Notes: generated by a model from the letters alone, not told the origin. A DNA stretch of 64,000 bases from CAVSMC01 sp963798655 (GCA_963798655.1 CAWCUH010000003.1:496001-560000), one strand, 5' to 3'. Shown: positions 41,067 to 50,306, numbered from the stretch's first letter. Numbers and translations: made by a program.

Positions 41067-41090
41067 AACGGCCGCTCGATGCGGCCGTTT
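41067..41090 (+). terminator. Intrinsic terminator after the actP unit
   Basis: AACGGCCGC (41067-41075) pairs perfectly with GCGGCCGTT (41081-41089) around TCGAT, with three T residues ending the element. It has the form of a compact rho-independent terminator and would separate the symporter unit from the DUF294 signalling gene. Confidence 0.65.
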
Positions 41091-41183
41091 GCGCATGGCG
41101 AACGAGTGCGCCGGTCCGCATGGCGCAGGTGACGCGACGGGGAGCGGTTGCGCCGCGCGCCGCCGGTGATTACGCTGGAGCGG

Positions 41184-43076
41184 ATGCCGAACAGCACGCC
41201 TTTGCAGAACGTCGACGCCACGTGCGAGTTCCTGCGTCGGCACGCGCCGTTCGATCGGATCGACGAGCCGACGTTGCGCGCGCTCGTGCCGAAGCTCACG
41301 CGCGCGTTCTTCGCCAAGGACGCGACGATCCTGTCCGCGCAGAGCGGGCCGATTGCGCATCTGCACATCGTCGAGCGCGGACTCGTCGCGCGCCGGCCGA
41401 ACGACACGCAGGCACAGCCCGACCGCACGCTCGCTCCCGGCGAAATGTTCCCGATCGGTGCGCTGTCGGCAGGCGGCACGACGACCAAGATCTTCCACGC
41501 GCTCGAGGACACGTCCTGCTACCTGCTCGGACGCGACGATTTCGTCGCTCTTCGCCGCGCGTCGCCTCCATTCGAGAGCTTCTGCACGCAGGCGATCACC
41601 GAGACGCTCAAGCAGTCGCTCGAAAGCCTCTACGCCGAATATCGGCAGCGCGCCGCGGAGCAGCAGACGCTCACGCAGCCGCTGCGCGAGCTGCTGCGCA
41701 ACCCGCCCGTCACCTGTGCGGCGAGCGCCACGCTGCGCGAGGCGGCGCAGCGGATGGCGGACGCGAAGGTGCGCACCATCGTCGTGCTCGGCGCGGACGG
41801 TGCGCCGGTCGGCATGTTCACGCTGGTCGACCTGCTGCGCCGCGTCGTGCTGCCGGAGCGGCCGCTCGGCGCTGCCGTCGCCGATGCGATGACGACGCCG
41901 ATCGTCACGCTGCCGGCGTCGGCGACGGCTTACGAGGCGATGCACGTGATGGCCGAGCGTGCGATTCGCCAGATCGTCGTCGTCGAGAGCGGCAAGGTCG
42001 TCGGCGTCGTCAACGAGCGCGATTTGTTCGCGCTGTCGCGAGTGTCGATGCGGCAGGTAATCGAGGGCGTTCTCGCCGCCAACGACGTCGGCGAGCTCGC
42101 GCGCGCGGGCGAGGACTTGCGCCGGCTCACGCAGAACCTGCTCGCGCAAGGCGTTGCCGCCGAGCCGCTGACGCGCACGATCGCCGCGCTGAACGACGCG
42201 CTGTCGCGGCGCGCGATCGACCTCGTGCTCTCGCGTCACGACCTGCGTGGCATCGACTGGTGCTGGCTCGCGCTGGGCAGCGAGGGCCGCGGGGAGCAGA
42301 CGTTCGCGACGGATCAGGACAACGCGCTCGTGTTCCGCGCGGCCGACGACGCCGATGCCGCACGCCTGCGGGAGCCGCTGCTCGCCTTCGCGCGCGACGT
42401 GAACGGCGCGCTCGACCATCTCGGCTTTCCGCTTTGCGTCGGCAACGTGATGGCGAGCAATCCCGAGCTCTGCCTGTCGATCGACGAGTGGAAGAGAAAG
42501 TTCCTCGCATGGATACGGGAGCCGACGCCGCAGGCGCTGCTGAACGCGAACATCGTGTTCGATTTCCGGCCGCTGCACGGCGATGCGACGCTCGCCGACT
42601 CGCTTCGCGACTGGCTGTTCGCCTATACGCCGGCCAATCCGGTCTTCCTCCGATTCCTCGTGCAGAACGCGCTCGGCGTCGAGCCGCCGCTCGGCCTGAT
42701 TCGCGCGTTCGTCGTCGACGACGAGCCGGCGGTCAAGGGGACGTTCGACGTGAAGGCGCGCGGCACGCGGATCTTCGTCGACTGCGCCCGCGTGTTCGCG
42801 CTCGCGCTCGGCATTCCGGAGACGTCCACGGCGGCGCGGCTACGCGTGGCCGGAGCGAAGCTCGGCGTCGAAGCGCGGCACGTCGATGCGACCGTCGTCG
42901 CATTCCACTTTTTGCAGATGCTGCGGCTGCGCCAGCAGCATCTGGGCGGCGCCTCCGGCAGCGAGAATCGGATCGACCCTTACGCGCTGCACGATGTCGA
43001 CCAGCGGATGCTGAAGGAGGCGTTTCGCCAGGCGAAGCAACTGCAGGAGCGGCTTCGCCTGTCGTATCGTCTTTGA
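41184..43076 (+). CDS. cNMP-binding/CBS/DUF294 nucleotidyltransferase signalling protein
   Basis: This 630-aa multidomain cytoplasmic protein has an N-terminal cyclic-nucleotide-binding-like domain (about 10-140), two CBS domains (about 165-285, ending VVGVVNERDLFAL), and a GlnD-like DUF294 nucleotidyltransferase domain. The last contains LGSEGRGEQTFATDQDNAL (about 361-380), i.e. the GS...D.D metal-site pattern. A helical DUF294_C domain lies at about 480-630. Such proteins are commonly encoded beside ActP/DUF485 symporters and are presumed to regulate them by nucleotidylation. ATG 41184 was chosen for its CTGGAG ribosome-binding site. Confidence 0.88.
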   Translation: MPNSTPLQNVDATCEFLRRHAPFDRIDEPTLRALVPKLTRAFFAKDATILSAQSGPIAHLHIVERGLVARRPNDTQAQPDRTLAPGEMFPIGALSAGGTTTKIFHALEDTSCYLLGRDDFVALRRASPPFESFCTQAITETLKQSLESLYAEYRQRAAEQQTLTQPLRELLRNPPVTCAASATLREAAQRMADAKVRTIVVLGADGAPVGMFTLVDLLRRVVLPERPLGAAVADAMTTPIVTLPASATAYEAMHVMAERAIRQIVVVESGKVVGVVNERDLFALSRVSMRQVIEGVLAANDVGELARAGEDLRRLTQNLLAQGVAAEPLTRTIAALNDALSRRAIDLVLSRHDLRGIDWCWLALGSEGRGEQTFATDQDNALVFRAADDADAARLREPLLAFARDVNGALDHLGFPLCVGNVMASNPELCLSIDEWKRKFLAWIREPTPQALLNANIVFDFRPLHGDATLADSLRDWLFAYTPANPVFLRFLVQNALGVEPPLGLIRAFVVDDEPAVKGTFDVKARGTRIFVDCARVFALALGIPETSTAARLRVAGAKLGVEARHVDATVVAFHFLQMLRLRQQHLGGASGSENRIDPYALHDVDQRMLKEAFRQAKQLQERLRLSYRL

Positions 43077-43166
43077 AGTCCTGACGGGGCGCGCACGCAG
43101 CGCCCGCAGCATCGGAGTGGCATCTCGCCCCGCTACCCGTCGTTTGCCATCGCGGGGTCGTGCATA

Positions 43167-43946
43167 ATGGCGGACCTTTCGACGCGGACCATGGCCGGCG
43201 ACTTCATTCTCGAAACCCGGGGGCTCACGAAGGAGTTCAAGGGCTTCGTCGCCGTGCGCAACGTCAACCTGTCGGTGCGCCGCGGCAGCATTCATGCGCT
43301 CATCGGCCCGAACGGCGCCGGCAAGACGACCTGCTTCAATCTGCTGACGCACTTCCTCACGCCGACGAGCGGGCAGATCTTCTACGACGGCCGCGAGATC
43401 ACCGGTCAGCGCCCGGCCGCCATCGCGCGCAAAGGGCTCGTGCGCTCGTTCCAGATCTCCGCGGTGTTTCCGCATCTGAGCGTGCTCGAGAACGTTCGCA
43501 TCGCGCTGCAGCGCAAGCGCGGCGACTCGTTCGCGTTCTGGCGATCGAGCGCCACGCTCGGCGAGCTCGACGCCGGTGCGCACGAGCTGCTCGCCGCCGT
43601 CGGCCTCGATGACTATGCGAACGTGCCGACTGTCGAGCTGCCGTACGGCCGCAAGCGCGCGCTGGAGATCGCGACGACGCTCGCGCTCGACCCGCAAATG
43701 ATGCTGCTCGACGAGCCGATGGCCGGCATGACACACGAGGACATCGAGCGCATCTCCGAGCTCGTGCGCAGGGCGGCGCAAAACCGCACGGTGCTGATGG
43801 TCGAGCATAACCTGTCGGTCGTCGCGAACCTCTCTCACACCATCACCGTGCTCGCGCGCGGCGAGGTGCTCGCCGAGGGCGACTACGCCGCGGTTTCGAA
43901 GCATCCCGCGGTCGTCGAAGCCTATCTCGGACAGGTCCATGCCTGA
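43167..43946 (+). CDS. livG: ABC transporter ATPase, LivG-like
   Basis: This 259-aa ATPase has Walker A GPNGAGKTT, the LivG-type signature VELPYGRKRALEIA, Walker B MMLLDEPMAGM and a C-terminal YLGQVHA. It belongs to a second HAAT-type transporter with the four following genes. The start is uncertain. ATG 43167 gives MADLSTRT, but it overlaps a possible -10 (CATAAT at 43163-43168, followed by GGCGG), so the in-frame ATG at 43191 (MAGDFILETRG) may be the real one. Confidence 0.88.
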   Translation: MADLSTRTMAGDFILETRGLTKEFKGFVAVRNVNLSVRRGSIHALIGPNGAGKTTCFNLLTHFLTPTSGQIFYDGREITGQRPAAIARKGLVRSFQISAVFPHLSVLENVRIALQRKRGDSFAFWRSSATLGELDAGAHELLAAVGLDDYANVPTVELPYGRKRALEIATTLALDPQMMLLDEPMAGMTHEDIERISELVRRAAQNRTVLMVEHNLSVVANLSHTITVLARGEVLAEGDYAAVSKHPAVVEAYLGQVHA

Positions 43947-44688
43947 CGAGCGCAGCGCGGTCGCGCGGGGTCGGGACGCCTCGCATGCGACACCGCTGCT
44001 CGCGGTGCGCGACCTGCATTCGTGGTACGGCGAGTCGCACATCCTCCACGGCGCGAGCTTCGACGTGCAGGCCGGCGAAGTCGTGACGCTGCTCGGACGC
44101 AACGGCGTCGGCAAGACGACGACGCTCAAGTCGATCATGGGCGTCGTCGCGCATCGCGAGGGCTCGGTGCAGTACGCCGGGCAGGAGATCGTCCGGTGGC
44201 CGCCGAACCGCATCGCGCGGCTAGGCCTCGCATGGTGCCCCGAGGAGCGCGGCATCTTCGCGAGCCTGAACGTCGCCGAGAACCTGCTGCTGCCGCCGCA
44301 GGTCGCACCGGGCGGCCTGTCGCTCGCGCAGATCTTCGAGCTGTTTCCGAACCTGAAGGAACGATTGAAGAGCCAGGGCACGAAGCTCTCCGGCGGCGAG
44401 CAGCAGATGCTCGCGATCGGGCGCATCCTGCGCACGGGCGCGCGGCTGCTGCTGCTCGACGAGCCGACCGAAGGACTGGCGCCGGTGATCGTCCAGCAGA
44501 TCGGCCGCACGATTGCGAAGCTCAAGGCGGCCGGCTTCACGATCCTGCTGGTCGAGCAGAATTTCCGGTTCGCGTCCACCGTGGCGGACCGGCATTACGT
44601 AATGGAGCATGGGCGCGTCGTCGACATGATTCCGAACGGCGAGCTCGACGCCAACATGGCGAAGCTCCACGACTATCTGGGTGTTTGA
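43939..44688 (+). CDS. livF: ABC transporter ATPase, LivF-like
   Basis: This 249-aa ATPase has Walker A GRNGVGKTT, signature LSGGEQQMLAIGR and Walker B LLLLDEPTEGLAP, and ends HDYLGV, typical of LivF. It overlaps livG by 8 bp and precedes the binding-protein gene by 18 bp. The order ATPase-ATPase-binding protein-permease-permease differs from the lig-linked transporter (binding protein first). Confidence 0.9.
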   Translation: MPDERSAVARGRDASHATPLLAVRDLHSWYGESHILHGASFDVQAGEVVTLLGRNGVGKTTTLKSIMGVVAHREGSVQYAGQEIVRWPPNRIARLGLAWCPEERGIFASLNVAENLLLPPQVAPGGLSLAQIFELFPNLKERLKSQGTKLSGGEQQMLAIGRILRTGARLLLLDEPTEGLAPVIVQQIGRTIAKLKAAGFTILLVEQNFRFASTVADRHYVMEHGRVVDMIPNGELDANMAKLHDYLGV

Positions 44689-44706
44689 CAACGTAGGAGG
44701 CGAAAG

Positions 44707-45921
44707 ATGAGCGGCATGAAGAAATGCGTTCTGGGGCTTGCAATCGCGGCGGCGCTCGGTGCCGCGTCGGCACACGCACAGATCTCGGACAACGTGATCA
44801 AGATCGGCGTGCTGTCCGACATGTCGGGCCTGTACGCCGACCTTTCCGGCGCCGGCTCCGTCCTGGCCGCACGCATGGCGGTCGAGGATTCGGGCATCGA
44901 AAAGCGTGGATACAAGGTCGAAATCGTATCGGCCGACCACCAGAACAAGCCCGACGTCGGCAGCAACATCGCGCGCCAGTGGTATGACGTCGACAAGGTG
45001 GATGTGATCGTCGACGTGCCGAACTCGGGTGTCGCGCTCGCGGTGAATCAGATCACCAAGGACAAGGGTAAGGCATTTCTCGATTCGGGCGCGGCCTCGT
45101 CCGACCTGACGGGCAAGGCGTGCTCGCCGAACACGGTGCACTGGACGTACGACACGTGGATGCTCGCGCACGGCACGGGCGGCTCGATCGTCAAGACCGG
45201 CGGCGACACGTGGTTCTTCATCACCGCCGACTACGCGTTCGGCCATGCGCTCGAGCGCGACACCGCGGATGTGGTCAAGGCGGCCGGCGGCAAGGTGATC
45301 GGCGACGTGAAAGTGCCGCTCAGCACGCAGGACTTCAGCTCCTTCCTGCTGCAGGCGCAGGCGTCGAAGGCGAAGATCATCGGCCTCGCGAACGCAGGCG
45401 GCGACACGATCAACTCGATCAAGCAGGCGGCTGAATTCGGCATCGTCAAGGGCGGCCAGAGCCTCGCTGGCCTGCTGGTGTTCCTCACAGACGTCCATTC
45501 GCTCGGGCTGAACACCGCGCAGGGCCTTATCCTGACCGAGACGTTCTACTGGGATCTGAACGACCAGACGCGCGCGTTCGCGAAGCGTTTCGCGCCGAAA
45601 GACAAGGGCATTTATCCGACGATGGTCCATGCGGGCGTCTACGCCTCGTTGCTGCATTACCTGAAGGCCATCGAGGCGCTGAAGAGCGACGACGGCACGA
45701 AAGTCGTCGCGAAGATGAAGGAGATGCCCACCGACGATCCGTTGTTCGGCAAGGGAACGATCCGCGCCGACGGGCGCAAGATTCATCCGGCCTACCTTTT
45801 CGAGGTCAAGAAGCCGTCCGAATCGAAAGGCCCGTGGGACTACTACAAGGTGCGCGCGACGATTCCCGCCGACCAGGCGTTCCGGCCGCTCGCGGAAGGG
45901 GGTTGCCCTCTCGTCAAGTGA
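44707..45921 (+). CDS. livK: Periplasmic solute-binding protein, LivK-like
   Basis: This 404-aa Peripla_BP_6 protein has signal peptide MKKCVLGLAIAAALGAASAHAQ and mature start VIKIGVLSDMSGLYADLSG. The C-terminal region (MKEMPTDDPLFGKGTIRADG) matches the group annotated as branched-chain or carboxylate-binding proteins. A GGAGGCGAA ribosome-binding site precedes ATG 44707. The downstream 137 bp hold a palindromic repeat before livH. The ligand cannot be read from sequence. Confidence 0.9.
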   Translation: MSGMKKCVLGLAIAAALGAASAHAQISDNVIKIGVLSDMSGLYADLSGAGSVLAARMAVEDSGIEKRGYKVEIVSADHQNKPDVGSNIARQWYDVDKVDVIVDVPNSGVALAVNQITKDKGKAFLDSGAASSDLTGKACSPNTVHWTYDTWMLAHGTGGSIVKTGGDTWFFITADYAFGHALERDTADVVKAAGGKVIGDVKVPLSTQDFSSFLLQAQASKAKIIGLANAGGDTINSIKQAAEFGIVKGGQSLAGLLVFLTDVHSLGLNTAQGLILTETFYWDLNDQTRAFAKRFAPKDKGIYPTMVHAGVYASLLHYLKAIEALKSDDGTKVVAKMKEMPTDDPLFGKGTIRADGRKIHPAYLFEVKKPSESKGPWDYYKVRATIPADQAFRPLAEGGCPLVK

Positions 45922-45974
45922 CGCATTCGTCCAAGGGCGCGACGCATGACGGGCGCGCGATTGGAGACGGATGC

Positions 45975-46047
45975 GTCATCCCCGCGCACGCGGGGATCCA
46001 GTGGCGTTCGTCGCAAGACGCTGGATTCCCGCGTGCGCGGGAATGAC
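45975..46047 (+). repeat. Palindromic intergenic repeat, copy 1 (livK-livH gap)
   Basis: Arm 45975-46001 (GTCATCCCCGCGCACGCGGG and onward) is inverted at 46021-46047, with 25 of 27 matches. Each arm is itself palindromic (CCCCGCGCACGCGGGG and CCCGCGTGCGCGGG). The unit can fold into a long or cloverleaf-like structure. Related elements lie at 52266 and 55573. Confidence 0.8.
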
Positions 46048-46058
46048 GGTTCCTCACG

Positions 46059-46922
46059 ATGCAGGCTCTCTACGGCCAGCTGCTGATCGGGCTCATCAAC
46101 GGCGCGTTCTACGCGATGCTGTCGCTCGGGCTGGCGGTGATCTTCGGCCTGCTCAACATCATCAACTTCACGCACGGCGCGCTGTACATGATGGGGGCGT
46201 TCTGCGCGTGGTTCCTGCTGCAGTACGCGGGTCTCGGCTACTGGTGGTCGCTCGTCATCGCGCCGATCGCGGTGGGTGCGGTCGGCATGTTGATCGAGCG
46301 GACGATGCTCGCGCGGCTCTACAAGCTCGATCACCTGTATGGGCTTTTGCTCACGTTCGGCCTCGCATTGGTGATCCAGGGGCTGTTCACGAATTACTTC
46401 GGCAGCTCGGGGCTGCCGTACCGCCTGCCGCAAGAATTTGCCGGGGCGTTCAATCTCGGCTTCATGTTCCTGCCCAAGTACCGCGCCTGGGTGATTCTCG
46501 CCTCGGCGCTGGTCTGCTGCGCGACGTGGTTCTTCGTCGAGCGCACGAAGCTCGGTTCGTACCTTCGCGCGGCCACCGAGAATCCGGCGCTGGTGCAGGC
46601 GTTCGGCATCAACGTGCCCCGGATGGTCACGCTCACGTACGGCTTCGGCGTGGCGCTCGCGGCGCTCGCTGGCGTCATGGCGGCGCCGATCTACCAGGTC
46701 GCGCCGCAGATGGGCGCGAACCTCATCATCGTCGTGTTCGCCGTCGTCGTCATCGGCGGCATGGGATCGATCGCCGGGTCGATCGTCACCGGCTTCGGCC
46801 TTGGCATCATCGAAGGCCTGACGAAGTATTTCTACCCCGAGGCATCGAACACCGTCATTTTCGTCATCATGGCAATCGTGCTGCTGATCAAGCCGGCCGG
46901 ACTCTTCGGCCGCGAGCGCTGA
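46059..46922 (+). CDS. livH: ABC transporter permease, LivH-like
   Basis: This 287-aa permease has the LivH segment GLLNIINFTHGALYMMGAF, coupling loop TKLGSYLRAATENPALVQAFG and final GLFGRER. About eight hydrophobic helices are evident. The start at ATG 46059 is 11 bp after the palindromic repeat. livM follows one base after its stop. Confidence 0.91.
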   Translation: MQALYGQLLIGLINGAFYAMLSLGLAVIFGLLNIINFTHGALYMMGAFCAWFLLQYAGLGYWWSLVIAPIAVGAVGMLIERTMLARLYKLDHLYGLLLTFGLALVIQGLFTNYFGSSGLPYRLPQEFAGAFNLGFMFLPKYRAWVILASALVCCATWFFVERTKLGSYLRAATENPALVQAFGINVPRMVTLTYGFGVALAALAGVMAAPIYQVAPQMGANLIIVVFAVVVIGGMGSIAGSIVTGFGLGIIEGLTKYFYPEASNTVIFVIMAIVLLIKPAGLFGRER

Positions 46923-46923
46923 C

Positions 46924-47880
46924 GTGCCGCTTACCGCGAGAGCCGTCAATCGTTCGGCGCGCGGCGAGCGCATCGCGATGGTCGTCGTGCTCGCGGCGCT
47001 CGCGGTTGCTCCGTTCCTCGGCCTCTACCCGGTGTTCCTGATGCAGGCGCTGTGCTTCGCGCTGTTCGCCTGCGCGTTCAACCTGCTGATCGGCTTCGGC
47101 GGCCTGCTGTCGTTCGGCCACGCGATGTTCCTCGGCAGCGCCGGTTACGTGAGCGCGTACGCGGCGAAGCACTGGGGCGTGACGCCCGAGATCGCGATCC
47201 TGCTCGGCACGGCGGCGGCGATGCTGCTCGGCATCGTCACCGGCGCGCTCGCGATCCGGCGCCAGGGCATCTACTTCGCGATGATCACGCTCGCCCTCGC
47301 GCAGATGATCTTCTTCTTCTGCCTGCAGGCGCCGTTCACCGGTGGCGAAGACGGCATTCAGGCGGTGCCCCGGGGTCGCCTCTTCGGGCTGATCGACCTC
47401 GGGCAGCCGCTCGCGATGTACTACACGGTGCTCGCGGTCTTCGTCGCAGGGTTCCTGCTGATCTACCGGACGATCCATTCGCCGTTCGGACAGGTGCTGC
47501 AGGCGATCCGAGAGAACGAGCCGCGCGCGGTCTCGCTCGGCTACGACGCGGAGCGCTACAAGCTGCTCGCGTTCGTGCTGTCGGCGACGCTCGCCGGCCT
47601 CGCCGGCGCGACGAAGGCGATCGTGTTCCAGCTCGCGTCGCTCACCGACGTGCACTGGACGATGTCCGGCGAGGTCGTGCTGATGACGCTGCTCGGCGGC
47701 ATGGGGACGATCTTCGGACCGGTCGTCGGCGCCTTCGTCATCATCGGCCTGCAGAACTATCTCGCCGGCTTCGGTGAATGGGTGACCGTCATCACCGGCG
47801 TCATTTTCGTCGTCTGCGTGCTCGCGTTCCGCCGCGGCATCGTCGGCGAGATCGCGGCGTGGGCGAGGCGCGCGCGCTGA
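46924..47880 (+). CDS. livM: ABC transporter permease, LivM-like
   Basis: This 318-aa permease has the LivM segments LIGFGGLLSFGHAMFLGSAG and SPFGQVLQAIRENEPRAVSLG and ends in a basic tail. It starts with GTG at 46924, one base after the livH stop. It completes the second HAAT-type ABC transporter (livG-livF-livK-livH-livM). Confidence 0.9.
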   Translation: MPLTARAVNRSARGERIAMVVVLAALAVAPFLGLYPVFLMQALCFALFACAFNLLIGFGGLLSFGHAMFLGSAGYVSAYAAKHWGVTPEIAILLGTAAAMLLGIVTGALAIRRQGIYFAMITLALAQMIFFFCLQAPFTGGEDGIQAVPRGRLFGLIDLGQPLAMYYTVLAVFVAGFLLIYRTIHSPFGQVLQAIRENEPRAVSLGYDAERYKLLAFVLSATLAGLAGATKAIVFQLASLTDVHWTMSGEVVLMTLLGGMGTIFGPVVGAFVIIGLQNYLAGFGEWVTVITGVIFVVCVLAFRRGIVGEIAAWARRAR

Positions 47881-48539
47881 GCCGTTGCCGTCGGCGCCCG
47901 ATTGCCGCGCGCGCGCTTCGTCTCGCCGCGACTGCCGTCGCGCTCGGCGGCTGCATCGGCGCCGCCGCCGAATCGTTCGAGGTGTCGGTCGGCTGCCGCG
48001 ACGGGCTCGCGAACGGCGCGTACGAGCTGCGCAGTGCCGACGGCCGGCTGCGCGTCGCCGGCGCGCTTGCGAAAGGCCGGCGCACCGGCACGTTCGTCTT
48101 CTGGAACGAGCAGGGCGCGCGCATCGCCGTCGTTCCCTACGACGACGAGCGCAGGGTCGGCACTGTTGCGCTCTGGTACGCGCCGCGCCTCGCCGGCACG
48201 CAGGGCGCACGCAAGCTCGAGGCGCCGTACGCGGGCGGCCGAAGGCACGGACTCACCCGCTCATGGCACGACAACGGCCGGCCGCGCTCGGAAGTCGAAT
48301 ACGAGCACGGCACGCTCGCCGGCGCGCGCGCATGGCAACGCGACGGCACGGAGCTCGCGCCCGACGAAGCAAGAGCGAGGGCCGCGCGCGACGAAGCGGC
48401 GGACGATGCGACGCTCGCCCGGCTCGACGCGCTTGTCGCGAACAACGTTCCGGCCTGCGAAGCGGACTCGCCGCGAAGCGATGCGGCACGATCGCACGCC
48501 GCGTCCTGCGCTTTGACGCTTGCCGGAAAACTAGGCTAG
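47859..48539 (+). CDS. Putative lipoprotein with MORN/YwqK-like repeats
   Basis: This protein of about 226 aa has an N-terminal hydrophobic stretch ending in a lipobox-like ALGGC. Repeats follow of the form G.Y.L...DGRLR..G....G.R.G.F.FWNEQG (about residues 50-80) and GRRHGLTRSWHDNGRPRSEVEY (about 125-150), which resemble MORN_2/YwqK-type repeats. The function is unknown. The start is unclear; GTG 47859 overlaps the livM end by 22 bp and is the only plausible codon before the hydrophobic stretch. The C-terminus (VPACEADSPRS) has an extra cysteine pair. Confidence 0.6.
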   Translation: MGEARALSRCRRRPIAARALRLAATAVALGGCIGAAAESFEVSVGCRDGLANGAYELRSADGRLRVAGALAKGRRTGTFVFWNEQGARIAVVPYDDERRVGTVALWYAPRLAGTQGARKLEAPYAGGRRHGLTRSWHDNGRPRSEVEYEHGTLAGARAWQRDGTELAPDEARARAARDEAADDATLARLDALVANNVPACEADSPRSDAARSHAASCALTLAGKLG

Positions 48540-48542
48540 ATT
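48513..48542 (+). promoter_or_regulatory. Promoter of the dpp operon
   Basis: TTGACG (48513-48518) and TAGATT (48537-48542) are separated by 18 bp, at the very end of the preceding gene. The -10 context GGCTAGATTGCCG resembles the other promoters of the window. The dppA ATG is about 80 bp downstream. Confidence 0.6.
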
Positions 48543-48623
48543 GCCGTTGCGTCGCACGGGGCTCGCTCGCGGGCTGCCCGGCAAGGGCGCGTTCCCGTCG
48601 TCAGATCGAACCCGAGGTCATCC

Positions 48624-50222
48624 ATGCGCAACCACGCCTTTCGCCGCGCGCTCGCTGTCGCTGTCGCCGCGCTTTCGCTCTTCACCGGCGCTGCACCCGC
48701 CGCAGCCGAGGAGTTGAGGATTGCCGTCGCCGCCGACGTGACGTCGATCGACCCGCACTTCTTCAACCTGTTCCCGAACAACAACATCGCCGAGCACATC
48801 TTCGACAAGCTCGTGCAGATGGACCCGGACTCGAAGATGATTCCCGGGCTCGCGACGTCGTGGAAGACGATCGATCCGACGACCTGGGAATTCAAGCTGC
48901 GCAAGGGCGTGAAGTTCACCGACGGCAGCGAGCTCACCGCCGAGGACGTCAAGTTCACGCTCGACCGCGTGCCGAACGTTCCGAACAGCCCCGGGCCGTT
49001 CACGGCGTACACGAAGATGATCGTCGGCGTCGAGATCGTCGATCCGTACACGATCCGCTTCAGGACGGCGGCGCCGCATCCGCTGATGCCGAACGACCTG
49101 TCGACGATCTACATCGTGTCGAAGAAGGCGGCGACGGGCGCTTCGACCGAGGACTTCAACAGTGGCAAGGCGGCCGTCGGCAGCGGCCGCTTCAAGCTCG
49201 TGCGCTACGTGTCCGGCGATCGCATCGAGCTTGTGCGCAACGACAGCTACTGGGGCGAGAAGGCGCCGTACGACAAGGTCACGTTCAAGATCATCAAGAA
49301 CGAGCCGGCGCGCGTGGCTGCGCTGCTGTCGGGCGACGTCGACGCGATCGAGCAGCCGCCGACGGCCGATCTCGCGCGGATCAAGGGCGACCCGAAATTC
49401 ACGGTGACCTCGAAGATCTCGCACCGCGTGATCTACTTCAACTTCGACCATCTGCAGCGCGTGAGCCCGTTCATCACCGGCAAGGACGGCAGGCCGGTCG
49501 ACAGGAACCCGCTCACCGACGTGCGCGTGCGCCGCGCGTTCTCGAAGGCGATCAACCGGCCGGCGATCGCCGACCGCGTGATGGAAGGGCAGGCGATCCC
49601 GTCGGGGCAGCTCGTGTCCGACAAGCTGTTCGGCTTCGTGCCGGGCCTCAAAGCCGACGCATACGATCCCGAAGGCGCGAAGAAGCTGCTCAACGAAGCC
49701 GGCTATCCCGACGGCTTCAACCTGACGATCCACGGACCGTCGGGGCGCTACGTCAACGACGAGAAGATCGTGCAGGCGGTCGCGCAGATGCTCACGCGCA
49801 TCGGCATCAATTCGAAGGTCGAGACCGCGCCGATGGCGCCGTACTCGGCGCGTGCGTCGAAGCAGGAGTTCAGCTTCCACATGGTCGGCTGGGGTGCGTC
49901 GACCGGCGAGGCGAGCTCGCCGCTGCGCTCGCTGCTCGCGACGTTCAACCGCGACAAGGGCCTCGGCGCCGTAAACTGGGGCCGCTACAGCAACGTCAAG
50001 GTCGACTATCTGATCGAGCAGGCGCTGCAGCAGGTCGACGACGAGAACCGCAAGGTGATGCTGCAGAACGCGACGAAGCTCGCGATGGAGGACCTCGGGC
50101 TGATGCCGATCCATTTCCAGTTCACGATCTGGGCGATGAAGAAGGGAATCGCGTACACGCCGCGCACCGACGAGTACACGCTCGCCTGGCAGTTCCGGCC
50201 TGCGAAAGGACCGGCGCCCTGA
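48624..50222 (+). CDS. dppA: Peptide-type ABC solute-binding protein (SBP_bac_5)
   Basis: This 532-aa periplasmic protein has signal peptide ALAVAVAALSLFTGAAPAAAEE and mature start LRIAVAADVTSIDPHFFN. It has the family features IFDKLVQMDP, LATSWKTIDPTTWEFKLRKG and VKFTDGSELTAEDVKFTLDR. It belongs to the dipeptide/oligopeptide/nickel-binding family; the actual ligand may be a peptide, an opine or another compound. It is first in the operon dppABCDF. A GC hairpin lies in the gap to dppB. Confidence 0.9.
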   Translation: MRNHAFRRALAVAVAALSLFTGAAPAAAEELRIAVAADVTSIDPHFFNLFPNNNIAEHIFDKLVQMDPDSKMIPGLATSWKTIDPTTWEFKLRKGVKFTDGSELTAEDVKFTLDRVPNVPNSPGPFTAYTKMIVGVEIVDPYTIRFRTAAPHPLMPNDLSTIYIVSKKAATGASTEDFNSGKAAVGSGRFKLVRYVSGDRIELVRNDSYWGEKAPYDKVTFKIIKNEPARVAALLSGDVDAIEQPPTADLARIKGDPKFTVTSKISHRVIYFNFDHLQRVSPFITGKDGRPVDRNPLTDVRVRRAFSKAINRPAIADRVMEGQAIPSGQLVSDKLFGFVPGLKADAYDPEGAKKLLNEAGYPDGFNLTIHGPSGRYVNDEKIVQAVAQMLTRIGINSKVETAPMAPYSARASKQEFSFHMVGWGASTGEASSPLRSLLATFNRDKGLGAVNWGRYSNVKVDYLIEQALQQVDDENRKVMLQNATKLAMEDLGLMPIHFQFTIWAMKKGIAYTPRTDEYTLAWQFRPAKGPAP

Positions 50223-50238
50223 AAACGTCCGATGGATA

Positions 50239-50275
50239 GCGCGGCGCGGGCGCGGCTTCGCCGAGCGCGCCGCGC
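50239..50275 (+). other. Nested GC hairpin between dppA and dppB
   Basis: GCGCGGCGCG (50239-50248) pairs perfectly with CGCGCCGCGC (50266-50275), and the loop holds an inner CGGC-TTC-GCCG stem. It lies 17 bp after the dppA stop. Position and stability suggest it protects the dppA message or reduces read-through into the permease genes. Confidence 0.65.
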
Positions 50276-50306
50276 ATTTGCTTCTCGCGCTGGTCGCTAA
50301 TCACCA

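Noticed and set aside
39935..43084. A 1049-codon plus-strand frame over actP and the DUF294 gene
   Set aside because: It has Arg-rich composition and no domains, and it is in a different frame from two well-supported genes on the same strand.
45975..46047. The CCCGCG palindromes considered as a CRISPR array
   Set aside because: Units are isolated, differ in length, are self-complementary throughout and have no regular repeat-spacer periodicity; no cas genes are present.
47885..50239. A 784-codon plus-strand frame over the YwqK-like and dppA genes
   Set aside because: It is out of frame with dppA, whose signal peptide and SBP_bac_5 motifs are clear.
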